Both the position numbers and the translations under genes were made by a program. Shown piece after piece: positions 24,467-35,357 of a stretch of 64,000 nt of DNA. Source of the DNA: Palaemon carinicauda (Eukaryota > Arthropoda > Malacostraca > Decapoda > Palaemonidae). The notes under the pieces were generated by a model that saw nothing but the letters and a program-made list of their open reading frames with translations, made no database searches and was not told the origin of the DNA. Within the stretch, counting starts at the first letter, position 1, and every line of letters starts with the position of its first letter. The DNA is taken from NCBI RefSeq assembly GCF_036898095.1, contig NC_090746.1, forward strand, positions 54,423,060 to 54,487,059, written 5' to 3'.

Positions 24467-25559
24467 TATACTATTATGCCAACAGCCCTTTTTTCCCTAG
24501 GGACAATATTCTCATTAAACTAAAATAAATCAAGAGCACCATTAAGGTGGCCCAAACAAAGCAACTATTTCTCCTGATAAATTTAAAAGTATATTTGAAC
24601 TAAGGGCTCAACTAAAAGGTGCTTGTGACTGAGTGAGTCATGCACGGGAGACCAGAGACCCAGAAAATCAGCACAGGACATGAGGGAGTGCATTGAATAG
24701 GGATGTAATCATATCATTTAACTTTTCAGCAGCAGCAGCAGCAATACTACAAGCAGCAATAACAGCAGCAGCAACAGCAGAGACCTACTACACCAAACCA
24801 CTGTTTAACACTCACTTAGCTGCACCAACACAGAATATTGACAGACCATGTGCTGTCAACTGTCTTCAGTCTCAAGTCTGTGTAATTTTGTCTCCGCACC
24901 AGTTTTTGTTTACGTGAATGTGTTTATGTGAGGCATGTATTTCTATATATGTAATCATTTAAGAACTAAATATACACGCACACTGTACTACTTGATTAAA
25001 TAAATGAACAACTCATTTTTATACAATCCTCGAACTAGCTACCACACACACAATTAAAATACTCTGCAAATTGCGTTCATCTTCGATTTTGCAGTTAAAA
25101 GGATAAACGTAACACCAACTGCTATTTAAATCTAAATGGTGCCACTCATAGAATCTACAGGTCACTTTTATTAGGATTACTGTATATCTATTTACAATAA
25201 CATCAATTACCTCTTACCTTCTCAAACTACTGTACATACATTTTTCCGAATTTACTAATAAATACTGAGCTTTATCTAAGTGACAGATATATGGAAAAGC
25301 CACCTCCTTCCATAACCAGAATGGAAGCAGTGCACATGCCTTATTGGGCTAGTGCGTACTTATCCCAACATTGTGCATATTGTTGAATCCAGCCACGAAA
25401 GTTGAGAACTTCATTCAACTATGACTTAGATAATGTTTACTTATTAAAAGTGTATCCAAATAAAATGGATATGAATTAACATGTTAATGAGTCATCATGA
25501 CTAGAAAAAAACAAAAAAAACCATGCACACTTTCTTCAATAAATATCTGTTAAGTAAAT

Positions 25560-25565
<6 letters not shown>
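24467..25565. other. AT-rich intron sequence with CAG-type repeat
   Basis: Contains an imperfect (CAG/CAA)n tract at about 24727-24783. Otherwise I see nothing. Presumed par-1 intron. Confidence 0.5.

Positions 25566-25637
<72 letters not shown>
25566..25637. repeat. (TA)n microsatellite
   Basis: Uninterrupted TA array of about 72 bp. Confidence 0.95.
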
Positions 25638-25640
<3 letters not shown>

Positions 25641-26378
25641 TCATGTGCACATAAACTTCACAAATGTATGAAATAAAACTGTACAAATTCAATCTAAACA
25701 ACAAATTTAAAAATAATTATCATTGAAAATCAAGTACAGTACTATATAGACTAATCTTATACTGTACTGTATATGTACATATAATCCTGAAGACTTCATT
25801 ATAAATATTGTGATGTTATGTTTCTTTAGTCATCATGTTCACTCTAACAAAAGTACCTTGGAAAGCCTACTTCACTAATGTATTTGTAAATACATGTACT
25901 TGATATTGGCAGTTTTATCTGAGGGTGGGTGGCGCTAAGTGTTGGTTGGGCAAAGTGTTTATCAAGTCTTTTCCAATTCTGCTGTACATTGTATGGAACT
26001 TTCACTGCACATTAGGACACAAATTACATTACATGAGCTAATGTATACAAATGAAGAGGCATAACTCTAAACTGGGATTATCAAATATATGTAGCCATTC
26101 AACATTAAAACAAAACATCTAAGTATTTAAATAATAAAAGGGATCTCATTTCAGCAGGGAAGGATAGGCAGCCACTTTATCACAAAATATGAAGAACTTT
26201 AACTGCACCATTCAATTTGGTTTATCTATAATTAACTTCATCAAATTGGAATTTTGAAATTTTAAGACTTCATAAACAAAGTTCAAATAACCAATCATAT
26301 GGATCATGGCACAAAATTAAAAAACTGAATGGTGCCTCTTTCATACAGTATCCTGGGATGACACAAGCGCTTACTCAC
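25638..26378. other. AT-rich intron sequence, no feature seen
   Basis: Presumed par-1 intron. Nothing recognisable was found on either strand. Confidence 0.5.
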
Positions 26379-26453
26379 CCTCGGATAAAACCACTCAGTG
26401 TTTTGCAGGCGAGTCTCGCGGGAAAGAACGAGCGCCTAACGGGAATGTGGACA
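26379..26453 (-). CDS. par-1: Candidate 75-bp cassette exon of par-1
   Basis: A pyrimidine-rich (GTCT)n tract ending CAG precedes the segment, and a consensus GTGAGT donor (26378-26373) follows it. It is phase 2 at both ends and open in the required frame, reading about 'VHIPVRRSFFPARLACKTL'. The strong donor and matching phases are the only support; no family match is recognised. Confidence 0.35.
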
Positions 26454-27643
26454 CTGACAGACAGACAGACAACACACAGGGGTCAGATCTCTCTGTTGTT
26501 GGTCAGTAACAAACTTCACCATCATCTACTGCAGAGCTATTGGGCCTCCTGCCATGTCAGAATCCATTTATAATTATCTCAGGCCAATAGTACTTTTAAC
26601 TAGGCTCTTACAGCAGCATCGAGTCTACATTCATGAACATATGAACCACCTTGAAATGGCACAATTTAACCTGATAACGCAATTTCTTCCCCCAAATATC
26701 TCCAGCAGAATAATGGAGTACAATGAGACTTGTCGAGGGAGGAAGGAGAGAGAGGGGGAAGGGGGGGGGGGGGGGGGGGGGGGCAATGAGCAACACTTGT
26801 CATTCCATGAATATTAGTTTGAGCAAGTGAGGCCCCATGCACCTACAGGGAAGGGAACAGGGCCAATACACCTTTATGGACTTAAGGAGGGCAGCTTTTT
26901 GAGTTACAGGTTTCATTACACTGAATCAAAAAACTGAATATCCTGTTATACATTATACTTACAAGAAATGAAAATTGCCTTCATGAAAAGGTCTATGAAA
27001 AAAAAATAATGCTATAATCAACCTTAAAAGAATTAGACAATATCATGAAAGGAAAGTCTACCTAATAAAAATGACAATCTAGGGATTTAAAATTAGGATT
27101 TTATCACTCATGAAATTTTAACAAATATCTATAGAATTTATGAAAACAATCTACCATATTTATATACTGTAAATATTCGACCTGAAACAATAAACTTGCT
27201 ACACAGGTAATGACTGACAAAACTAGATTATAACTGTTCAAGACTTTTCCCAATGCTTCAATGTGAATTCTATCTTTCACATAAAGGCTCCTAAAAATTT
27301 TCCTTTTTCATGCTGATCAAATAAATACTTTGACAGTATAATTCCTTATTAAAAATGTAAACATATCTGTAATATTACAATTGCTAAATGTTTTTTTCTT
27401 TCAGTTTCACCCAATTTTCCCCAATAATATACTTCCCTAGTCATCCCACCAACTAACAAATAGATTTATCAATCAAGCCCAAACCCCTTTTTGGGACATA
27501 ACTCTTGTTGTACAGAAACTATTAGAGCTAATCACTAAAACTATATTTTATCATAGTTGAATAAATTTCCTTTCTTTTGATATACTGTAGAGCATTACAT
27601 AAAGTATTTTGCAAAATCTTTAGCACCAAAATTAATGATAAAC
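26454..27643. other. AT-rich intron sequence with poly-G run
   Basis: Contains 23 consecutive G at 26761-26783, preceded by GA-rich sequence. The remainder is AT-rich with nothing recognisable. Confidence 0.55.
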
Positions 27644-28133
27644 GGTGGTAGGTTGACAAGAGCACCAGCCATCCATGGAGATACTACTGCTGGGGAGGTA
27701 TTAGATCCTTTGACTGGCCAAAGTACTACATTGGATACCTCTCAAGGGTTATGGCTTATTTTTCTTTTGCCTACACATACACCAAATGGTCTGGCCTATT
27801 CTTTCCACATTCTCCTGTCCTCATACATCTGACAACACCGAGATTACAAAACAATTCTTCCTCATTTAAGGCTTAACTACTGCCCTGTAGTTGTTCAGTA
27901 GTTACTTTCCTATGGGTAAAGGTAGATGAGACTCTTTACCTATGGTCAGCAGCTCTTTTAGGAAAAGGACACTTCAAATTCAAACCATTGTTCTCTAGTC
28001 TTGGGTAGTGGCATAACCTCTGAACCATGGTCTTCCACTGTCTTGGGTTAGAGTTCTCTTGCTTGAAGGTACACCAGGGCAAATACTTTTTTCTTATTCC
28101 TCTTCTTCTTGTCTTTGTTTTAAGTTTTTATAG

Positions 28134-28216
<83 letters not shown>

Positions 28217-28219
28217 AAT

Positions 28220-28270
<51 letters not shown>

Positions 28271-28273
28271 AAT

Positions 28274-28326
<53 letters not shown>

Positions 28327-28329
28327 AAT

Positions 28330-28382
<53 letters not shown>

Positions 28383-28404
28383 AATATATATATATAATAA
28401 ATAT

Positions 28405-28456
<52 letters not shown>

Positions 28457-28458
28457 CA

Positions 28459-28551
<93 letters not shown>

Positions 28552-28740
28552 GATCTATTTTAATGTTACTGTTCTTAAAATATTTGATTTGAATTGCTCA
28601 CTACTTCTCTAGTAATTTATTCATTTACCTACTGTATTTACTTTCATCGCTGAGCTATTTTTCCCTGATGGAGCCCTTGGACCTACAGAATCCTGCTTTT
28701 CCTATTAGGGGTGTAGCTTAGCTAGTAATAATAATACTAG
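27644..28740 (+). repeat. Composite interspersed repeat, complete A-(TA)n-B copy
   Basis: Part A (27644-28130) is followed by a long TA-rich array (28131-28547) and part B (28547-28740), ending 'gtagcttagctagtaata'. This copy shows that A and B belong to one unit whose middle is an AT-rich segment. It has no coding capacity. The 3' end with AAT-type repeats is like a retroposon tail, but no pol III boxes were found. Confidence 0.75.
28131..28547. repeat. (TA)n array with regular AAATA interruptions
   Basis: About 410 bp of TA dinucleotides broken every roughly 14-24 bp by an extra A pair giving 'tataaata', so a higher-order repeat is superimposed on the dinucleotide. It sits at the A/B junction of the composite repeat. 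Confidence 0.92.
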
Positions 28741-28975
28741 AAGTAAAATACTTCATGAGGGGCACAAGGAAGCAAAAAACCCTTCAATGTAGAATAAGTC
28801 TTAAGGGATTTAATGTGTTAAACAACATAAAATTTCCAGTTCAATAGATAATGGCTTATGTGAATATTAATAAAAATATTTGTCTTCTCAAACCAAAAGA
28901 CTAAATGACCTTATCTCAAAAATCATATACAGGACTATATCTGTTCATGCTTGAATTGAATTTAGATGTACAGAC

Positions 28976-29330
28976 AGTCCCCAATTAACGAATACAATGG
29001 GGACCAAGAGACCATTCATAGCTCGAATTGTTCCTAAGTTGTTTCTGTAAACGTACCCCTAGGGTTAAATTTTGGCAAAGGGTATGCATAGCCTAACTCA
29101 GATGCCTACAATTTTCAGAAATCAAATAGTACCCCCTTTTATATGAAATCCAATATCGGGTTATTACAAATGAGGTTCGACTTATGTTATCATATTTATT
29201 AATATAAAGTATGTTGTTATAAATAAGAAACATACAGTGCTGTACGTACGCGGTGTTTGTACAGTCAGACCTCGTACATGGTTCGCAGTTCCGGTCTTTC
29301 GTCGCCAATAAAAAAAAAAAAAGAAAAAAA
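28976..29330. mobile_element. Degenerate Tigger-like transposon ends
   Basis: Two isolated sequences resemble mariner/Tigger TIRs: 'acagtccccaattaacgaa' near 28976 and 'tacagtcagacctcgtacat' near 29261. Neither has a visible inverted partner here, so they may be half elements or relics. A short poly-A/poly-T-like tract follows at 29309-29330. Confidence 0.3.
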
Positions 29331-29838
29331 AAAGTGATGATTGTTTACCCAACATTAAGAATTTGATTGCTAATAGTTGGTAACAGCATTGGAATGACCA
29401 AGAACAAGACAATGCCTATTAAATAAAAATTTCGATAAAATTCAAGCTTGGCGATGATTTCAAATAGCTCTCACACTTCTATACAGAGCGCGCTGCGCGC
29501 CACCACCTATCTCTACCAGCTGATCCTAGCTCTCTCTCTGTACAGTGTGTATCCTTTGACGATGGTAAAAATTACAGCTACTGTACACTGGAACCTTGAC
29601 ATACGATTGCCCTAATATACGAATGTTTTGAGATACAACAGAAAATTTTCGAAAATATATGCTTTGATATACAACGAAATATTTGAGATACGATTTTGGG
29701 ATGTGATAGTTCTATAGGCGACCGATAGATGGCGTTCGGTCTGTTTGTTTGTTGTTGCTGCATCCTTAACCCTTCGTTGTGTAGTTCGTTGTATCTCTGC
29801 CTATTTTTCGTGTTATTTTGTCTATTTTATTATTTACC

Positions 29839-29910
29839 ATGGGTCCCAAAGCTAAAGACAAAGCAGGTGACAAGAAAAAAACCAAGAAAATGATTTCGAA
29901 AAGGGAATAA
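29839..29910 (+). pseudogene. Truncated Tigger-type transposase start
   Basis: An ATG in good context opens a Lys-rich 23-residue peptide, 'MGPKAKDKAGDKKKTKKM...', that stops at TAA (29908-29910). Lys-rich starts of this kind precede the helix-turn-helix domain in Tigger-family transposases. Nothing of the DDE domain follows. The assignment depends mainly on the surrounding TIRs. Confidence 0.5.
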
Positions 29911-29960
29911 TGCTTCCAAAACGAAATAGAATATTTGGTGTGAGAGAGAAATATGAATCA

Positions 29961-29962
<2 letters not shown>

Positions 29963-30035
<73 letters not shown>
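29963..30035. repeat. (CT)n microsatellite
   Basis: Perfect CT array inside the Tigger-like element. Confidence 0.95.
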
Positions 30036-30040
<5 letters not shown>

Positions 30041-30699
30041 ATAATGAAATCTTTTTTTCTTTGCTAAATCTCTTTTGACGCTGTATAATCAAGCACCACA
30101 GAGCTAAAAACTATCAAATATCATGCATCGGCGGTAGCATGTCTTATTAATAAGGGAATTATTTGATCAGAAAATTGAGGTTGACGACGGACTACGCCGG
30201 GTTGATCAGCTGATTTGAATGTAAACAATGCATAAGATTATAATTCGCTATGTTTTTAATTATAAATACGATACTAAAATGTGAATATTACATGCATTAT
30301 TATTGGATACAGTTAAGTAAAACGCCAGTGAGAAACAAGGACGAAACAAAATGACAGAGACGAGACAGGGGGAGGCGGTAGCATGCGTGCATGTGTTCAG
30401 ATTATCTGGACCTTGCGGTAGCACATTTCCTAAGCTGAATCTACGCCAAATAAATTAGCGAAATCTATGAATTTGGGAAATGCGAGAAGGAATAAAAATA
30501 GGAATGGGAGTACGTAGAATGAGGGATAAGAAGGCTTTTAGAATGATTAATTAGATAAAATGACGAATTAATCCTAAAAAGTGAAGACGAATAGAATCGC
30601 GAAAAATAAAAGACAACCCAAAGAGTTGGCACGATAGGCCCAGACCTGAAAGTGATGAAAGTAAGGAAAGTGAGGCCAAAAAGGCCAGACATGAAGGTG

Positions 30700-30905
30700 A
30701 TGATGAAGCTTCATCTGTGCTGGATAATGTGGGAGGTTGGGCTGTGGCACCCTAGCAGTACCAGCTGAACTCGGTTGAGTCCCTGGTTAGGCTGGAGGAA
30801 CGTAGCGAGTAGAGGTCCCCTTTTTTGTTTTGTTTCATTTGTTGATGTCGGCTACCCCTCAAAATTGGGGGAAGTGCCTTTGGTATATGTATGTATGTAT
30901 GTATG
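30700..30905 (+). mobile_element. LINE 3' end, 5'-truncated
   Basis: Starts near 'gatgaagcttcatctgtg' and matches the 3' UTR of the LINE at 1722-1959 (inverted) and 35125-35357. It ends with a hairpin of CCCC/GGGG around 'aaaatt' and a (TATG)n tail. It is nested in the Tigger-like element. Confidence 0.8.
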
Positions 30906-31341
30906 TACGTAGTTATTAGTCTACATACGTAAATAAAAAGAAAACAAATCGTTCCCTGCCACCCTCCCTACCTCCTCCCCCTGCTGGCCTCCCGTCTTCT
31001 TTCGTTGTGGTAAGTTGAATTCCTTTATTTTCTTTATTGATTTTATTAAATTTATTATAATTTTTCACATCACTATGTTATTTTATCATTATTTGTGTTA
31101 TTACTCGTTTATTTGTGTATAAATTGTGTATCTTATATGTAATTTAGCTGTGTTTTGGTGTGGTTTCATAGCGCTAGAACGAATTAATACATATTACATT
31201 ATTTCAAATGGGAAAAAATGCTTTGAGATACAACTGTTTTGATATACAACGATGGTTACGGAACGAATTAAATTCGTATGTCAAGGTTCCACTGTATATC
31301 TAAAATAAACTGGATTTTGATTAAACTGGTGTTTCACTTAA

Positions 31342-32200
31342 CCTGTTAAGCGTCACCCACATGATAAACCGTTCACCCCGATCTACTCGGTACCGCCTTC
31401 AACTGCATATTCCGTTCATGACTTTAACTGCCTTTTTCAAGTCATCAGTCTCGTGATAATGCGTTTACTCGTATAGTAAGTATAGGATCACCACTTGGCA
31501 ACACACTCAGCATATGGGGGTTGTAAATAGAAACTTATATGATGTCTGGCAACTATTTTTCTGAAGGTAGCTTGATGTTAGAAAACTGGTTTCCTCTCAG
31601 TGCGCTTCGTGCGTTCATGCGGAATAGGTTGTTTGTTGTTCCTTTTGCAATGAGCGGTCTAAAGAGGAAGGTTATTTCTTTAGACGAAATAAATGATATT
31701 CTTGTTGAGGAATTTGATAATGACAACCTGTTTGATAATGAGAGTACTAGTTTTGAATCCTCCAGTGATGAAGATATTGAAGAAACAAAGTTTTCTTTCG
31801 ATGCAGAGCGCGAAAATGACTTCTCATTGCCAAATGACTGGACAACGAGATTTCACAAAACTATATAGTTAAGGAAACGCCGAGAGAGAGAGAGAGAGAG
31901 ACTTGTCCCTTTGCTTTTGTTGCTGATCCTGGCGTAAGATTTACGATTGAAGATAAAAAAAAACCCATTATAATAATCAGTATTATATAGCCTTTTGAAA
32001 TGGAATAATAGTAGTATTAATTGTTTTTTTTTACTCCACCATTTAATTAATATCCCTACTTTTAACTATGAATACGAATTATAAGTATAAAGAAATTATA
32101 TTAACTTTGAAAAATTATCATTAGTGAAATGACCGCTCAGGGCAAAAAAAGCGTGACGGTACGTTAGCGGCTACCTGGTCCAGTGGGGACGCCTAACAGG
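31342..32200 (+). mobile_element. piggyBac-like non-autonomous element, TTAA duplication
   Basis: The TIRs are CCTGTTAAGCGTC and, inverted at the right, CCTGTTAGGCGTC. TTAA is duplicated at 31338-31341 and 32201-32204. These are the target and CC-type termini of piggyBac transposons. The empty site is visible as the inverse of about 30300-30330, inside the neighbouring Tigger-like element. Internally it carries an acidic piggyBac-type N-terminus and a short (GA)n. Confidence 0.88.
31650..31868 (+). pseudogene. Truncated piggyBac-type transposase N-terminus
   Basis: The frame from the ATG at 31650 encodes 72 residues beginning 'MSGLKRKVISLDEINDIL', then an acidic Ser-rich stretch ('STSFESSSDEDIEET'). 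Such an acidic N-terminal region is usual before the DDD catalytic domain of PGBD transposases, which is absent here. The open frame extends upstream to 31539, but the internal Met fits the family better. It stops at 31866-31868, before a (GA)n tract. Confidence 0.6.
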
Positions 32201-32310
32201 TTAACAGTATCCAATAATAATGCATGTAATACATTTTAGTATCATATTTGTAATTAAAAACATAGCGAATTATAATCTCATGCATTGTTTACATTCAAAT
32301 CAGCTGATCA

Positions 32311-32322
<12 letters not shown>
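32201..32322 (-). repeat. Inverted copy of Tigger-element interior
   Basis: Matches the reverse complement of about 30190-30315 ('aatgcatgtaata', 'acatagcgaattataat', 'aaatcagctgatca'). Together with 31297-31341 it forms the locus into which the piggyBac-like element inserted. Confidence 0.8.

Positions 32323-32382
<60 letters not shown>
32321..32382. repeat. (GA)n followed by G run
   Basis: GA array of about 53 bp, then eight to nine G. Confidence 0.92.
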
Positions 32383-32414
32383 AAATAAATCATTTGAAGT
32401 ATTCTGGCATCCTG

Positions 32415-32719
32415 ACATCGAATAAGAGAGAACAAATACTGTAACGAGTTATAAATGCATAAGAAAATTATGACAGATTATAACAAAATGGTGCTTATGT
32501 AATACCATACTAACTATATATAGTAGATGTTTTGAATGTTAAGAAATAGTATACACAATACTCTTTGTTATTGATTCGCTATGACGAATCGTAACCTATG
32601 CCACAACGCAACATCTTATGTGTTGTCTTGCACTGTATGTTACTGTTAAATATTACGATAATAATTGTTTCTTTTAAATAAATCAACAAAAACAGTGCAT
32701 TCAATTAATTTTAACAGCT

Positions 32720-32768
<49 letters not shown>

Positions 32769-33205
32769 ATAAATATTCTATTTCTTTTCAGAAGCATTGT
32801 TGCATTCTAGAAAATTACAATCATTCAAATAATTAATTGTGCTTTAATAAAACGTTAATGTATCTTTGTTTTAATTTTAGGGTTTATTTCATTAATCTAA
32901 GTATTTTGGGTGCAGTGATCATAAATGTTTTATGAAAGCACAATTAACTATTTAAATAATCGTAATTTTCTAGAATGCAATACAGCTTCCGAAATGAAAC
33001 TGAATATTTAGAGAGAGGGAGAGTCGTCTGAACGAATCAAAAGCAAAGATTATTGTGTATACTATCTATCAACTTATTCAAAACATCTACTCCATATAGT
33101 TATTATAGTATTACATAAACACATATGACTTATAATCTATGATAATTTTCATATAAAACATTTATAACTCATTACAGTATTAGTTCTCTTATATAAAACA
33201 TATCT
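32415..33205. repeat. Large imperfect inverted repeat
   Basis: Outer arms 32415-32600 and 33040-33205 are reverse complements ('ttgtgtatactat', 'acatctac' and flanking text). Inner arms 32765-32850 and 32935-33015 also pair ('gcattctagaaaattac' and its inverse). The loop is about 80 bp. The left arm carries about 165 bp extra including a (CT)n. Inner-arm text resembles the Tigger interior near 29912, so this may be two head-to-head relics. Confidence 0.75.
32720..32765. repeat. (CT)n microsatellite
   Basis: CT array within the left arm of the large inverted repeat. Confidence 0.93.
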
Positions 33206-33215
33206 CTCTCTCTCT

Positions 33216-34764
33216 TAAAAACACTGTAAATATGTAAAGTAAACAATAACGTACGCTGCTGTAAATTAAGCTATGACATCAGAAATAGATCACATCAGAA
33301 TTGAGGGGATCCATTTCTGATGACAGCTTACAATACTGAAATAATAATTTGTAAATTAGTACTGTAATGTACTGCTAGCTAAACTATACAGTACAACTCA
33401 ATAAATAAATATGTAGACGATAAATATTTTACCATACCGACTACTTAGGATAAAACATTGCATACCCGCACATCTACATATCTTCGCTGTCTTTTACTCT
33501 CTCTCTCTTTTACATTTATATTACACAATGCAGTCAAATATATAGTACAGTGCACTGTTATGTATTTAATAGATAAAGAAAAAATTAAATATGTTCTCAA
33601 ACCATTTTCTTGCAGTGACAGAGATATGATGAAGGGAGACAAGTTACCCAACACCTGGGATAATTTGCCATTATCAGATAACTCGGTGTCGTCTTAAAAA
33701 TCATGCCAATTTTAGAAAAATTTACTTGATATGAACATGCAATATTTGCTGTCTTTTCACCGCTATCTAGTTTCTTGATAAATTTAGGTTTGACATTCAT
33801 GTGTGTTGACCGCTTTCTTTTTCTTCTACCTATATCACATTACTGTTATGCTGTTGAACATTAACTTCACATAGCTTAATAATGATATTGGTACATATCA
33901 GTCTTGTACAAATTAGAAAATTTGGGAATTAATCTTCAATAGGAATTGGAAATGCATGTGCGGTCTTTTCCTGCCATAATACAGTATATCAGTTTTGATC
34001 AGGTAAATATTGAATTACAGATGGTTATTTGATGAGGTTTAAGATTGACATTTGATTCTAAAAACTTATGGTAGCTGTTCAATGCTATTAAAGTTTGGGT
34101 AACAACTTAAAATTAAACAAGTATATATAGTACTGGATAGCCCCTATTCATAAACAATCCAGTTCAAAAAATAAGAACTTTTTCTTTCATTCTTCATTAC
34201 GTGTAAATTTACTTTCATACATTACATGAAATTTTAACTTTTACATTCCCCGGTTAAACGAATACAGGTTGCATTTTGAAGTCACCAGAAATATTTCAAC
34301 TAGTAATTTCATTGAAATTCCTACCCATCTAACACAAGCCTGAGTAAGTTCAACAGAAGTTATACATCTTAATGTTTCTCTAACATAACCACAGAGATGT
34401 AAATCTCAAGCTATCAAAGGAATGCACTACAGAAACATAAAAACTCCCCATTCATCATAAAGGCCTTTCCAACTACTGTCAAATCTTCAATAGAAAAAAA
34501 AATTCTTACCAATCATACATTGTCTAGCCTAAGCCAACTTATGTCTCCATTACCATTGCCTATGATAAGATATCAGACAACCTAATACACTATCTGTATG
34601 TTGGACGTTTAATTTTATAAATTTTCAATACTTCTTTACATTAAACTGTCGCTTAAATTTCATATAAAACACTTTGTTCCTGAACTTTCCTTCTATAAGA
34701 CTCTATAGGTTTTTGATACTTCTGTATATGAAACAATCAAAACACCACCAAACAGGAATTTTTT
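33216..34764. other. AT-rich intron sequence, no feature seen
   Basis: Presumed par-1 intron. No recognisable coding or repeat feature was seen. Confidence 0.45.
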
Positions 34765-35118
34765 CTTCGATATGGTCTTAACTCCTCTAAATTACCAGTT
34801 TCTCTTACTCTCACTTCGTCATATGCCATTTTCAACCTTTCTTGATATTTACTTTTTACCCCCGGTTTTATTAGCTGTTCAACCCTCACTAGCTCCCTTT
34901 TACATCAACCTACTTTATTCCCCCTTCTCTTTTGCTACAACTAATTTTCCTTCCACCAAAAAATGATCAGACATACCGTTAGCCATACCCCTAAACACAT
35001 GCACGTCTTTCAATCTTCCAAACATTCTTTTAGTTATCAACACAATCCATTAATGCCCTTTCTACTACTCTTCCATTTGCCACTCTTACCCACGTATACT
35101 TATTTTTATCTTTCTTTT
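34765..35118 (-). pseudogene. LINE endonuclease-region fragment, inverted relative to its 3' end
   Basis: Minus-strand reading gives 'YTWVRVANGRVVERALMDCV' (about 35030-35100), then, after a frame change, 'FGRLKDVHVFRGMANGMSDH' and 'FLVEGKLVVAKE', then a linker with 'KSKYQERLKMAYDEVR'. Tyr-Thr-Trp and Ser-Asp-His motifs mark the C-terminal part of LINE apurinic-like endonucleases. It abuts a plus-strand LINE 3' end, so the copy is inverted at its 5' side. Stops and indels make it dead. Confidence 0.7.
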
Positions 35119-35124
35119 TGAAAA

Positions 35125-35357
35125 AGCTAGAACTTGGAGCAGTAGGGGATTCAGCATTATTGAAGCTTCTTCTGTGGTGGATAACGGGGGAGGGTGGGCT
35201 GTGGCACCCTAGCAGTACCAGCTGAACTCGGTTGAGTCCCTTGTCAGGCTGGGAGGAACGTAGAGAGTAGAGGTCCCCTTTTTGTTTTTGTTTCATTTGT
35301 TGATGTCGGCTACCCCCCAAAATTGGGGGAAGTGCCTTGGTATATGGATGGATGGTC
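35125..35357 (+). mobile_element. LINE 3' end with (GGAT)n tail
   Basis: Third copy of the LINE 3' UTR, with the conserved 'gtggcaccctagcagtacc', the CCCCCC/GGGGG hairpin around 'aaaatt' and a short GGAT-type tail. Confidence 0.82.

Larger units (their letters stand above)
29586..31294 (+). mobile_element. Tigger/pogo-like element, non-autonomous, 1.7 kb
   Basis: The left end is CACTGGAACCTTGACATACG and the right end is the inverse with one change (CAGTGGAACC...). TA is duplicated at 29584-29585 and 31295-31296. Subterminal 'gagatacaac' motifs occur near both ends. It retains only the first codons of a transposase (29839-29910). The interior has acquired a (CT)n array (29963-30035) and a LINE 3' end (30700-30905). 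TIR style and TA target place it with Tc1/mariner-Tigger elements. Confidence 0.8.

Noticed and set aside
30700..30905. tRNA-derived SINE for the repeated 'ctagcagtaccag...ggttgagtccc' segment
   Set aside because: A-box and B-box likenesses are poor and far too close together; the 1722-2945 copy shows the segment is the 3' UTR of a LINE.
31539..31868. Host gene of 109 residues
   Set aside because: It lies inside TTAA-flanked piggyBac-type TIRs and is better explained as a truncated transposase start.
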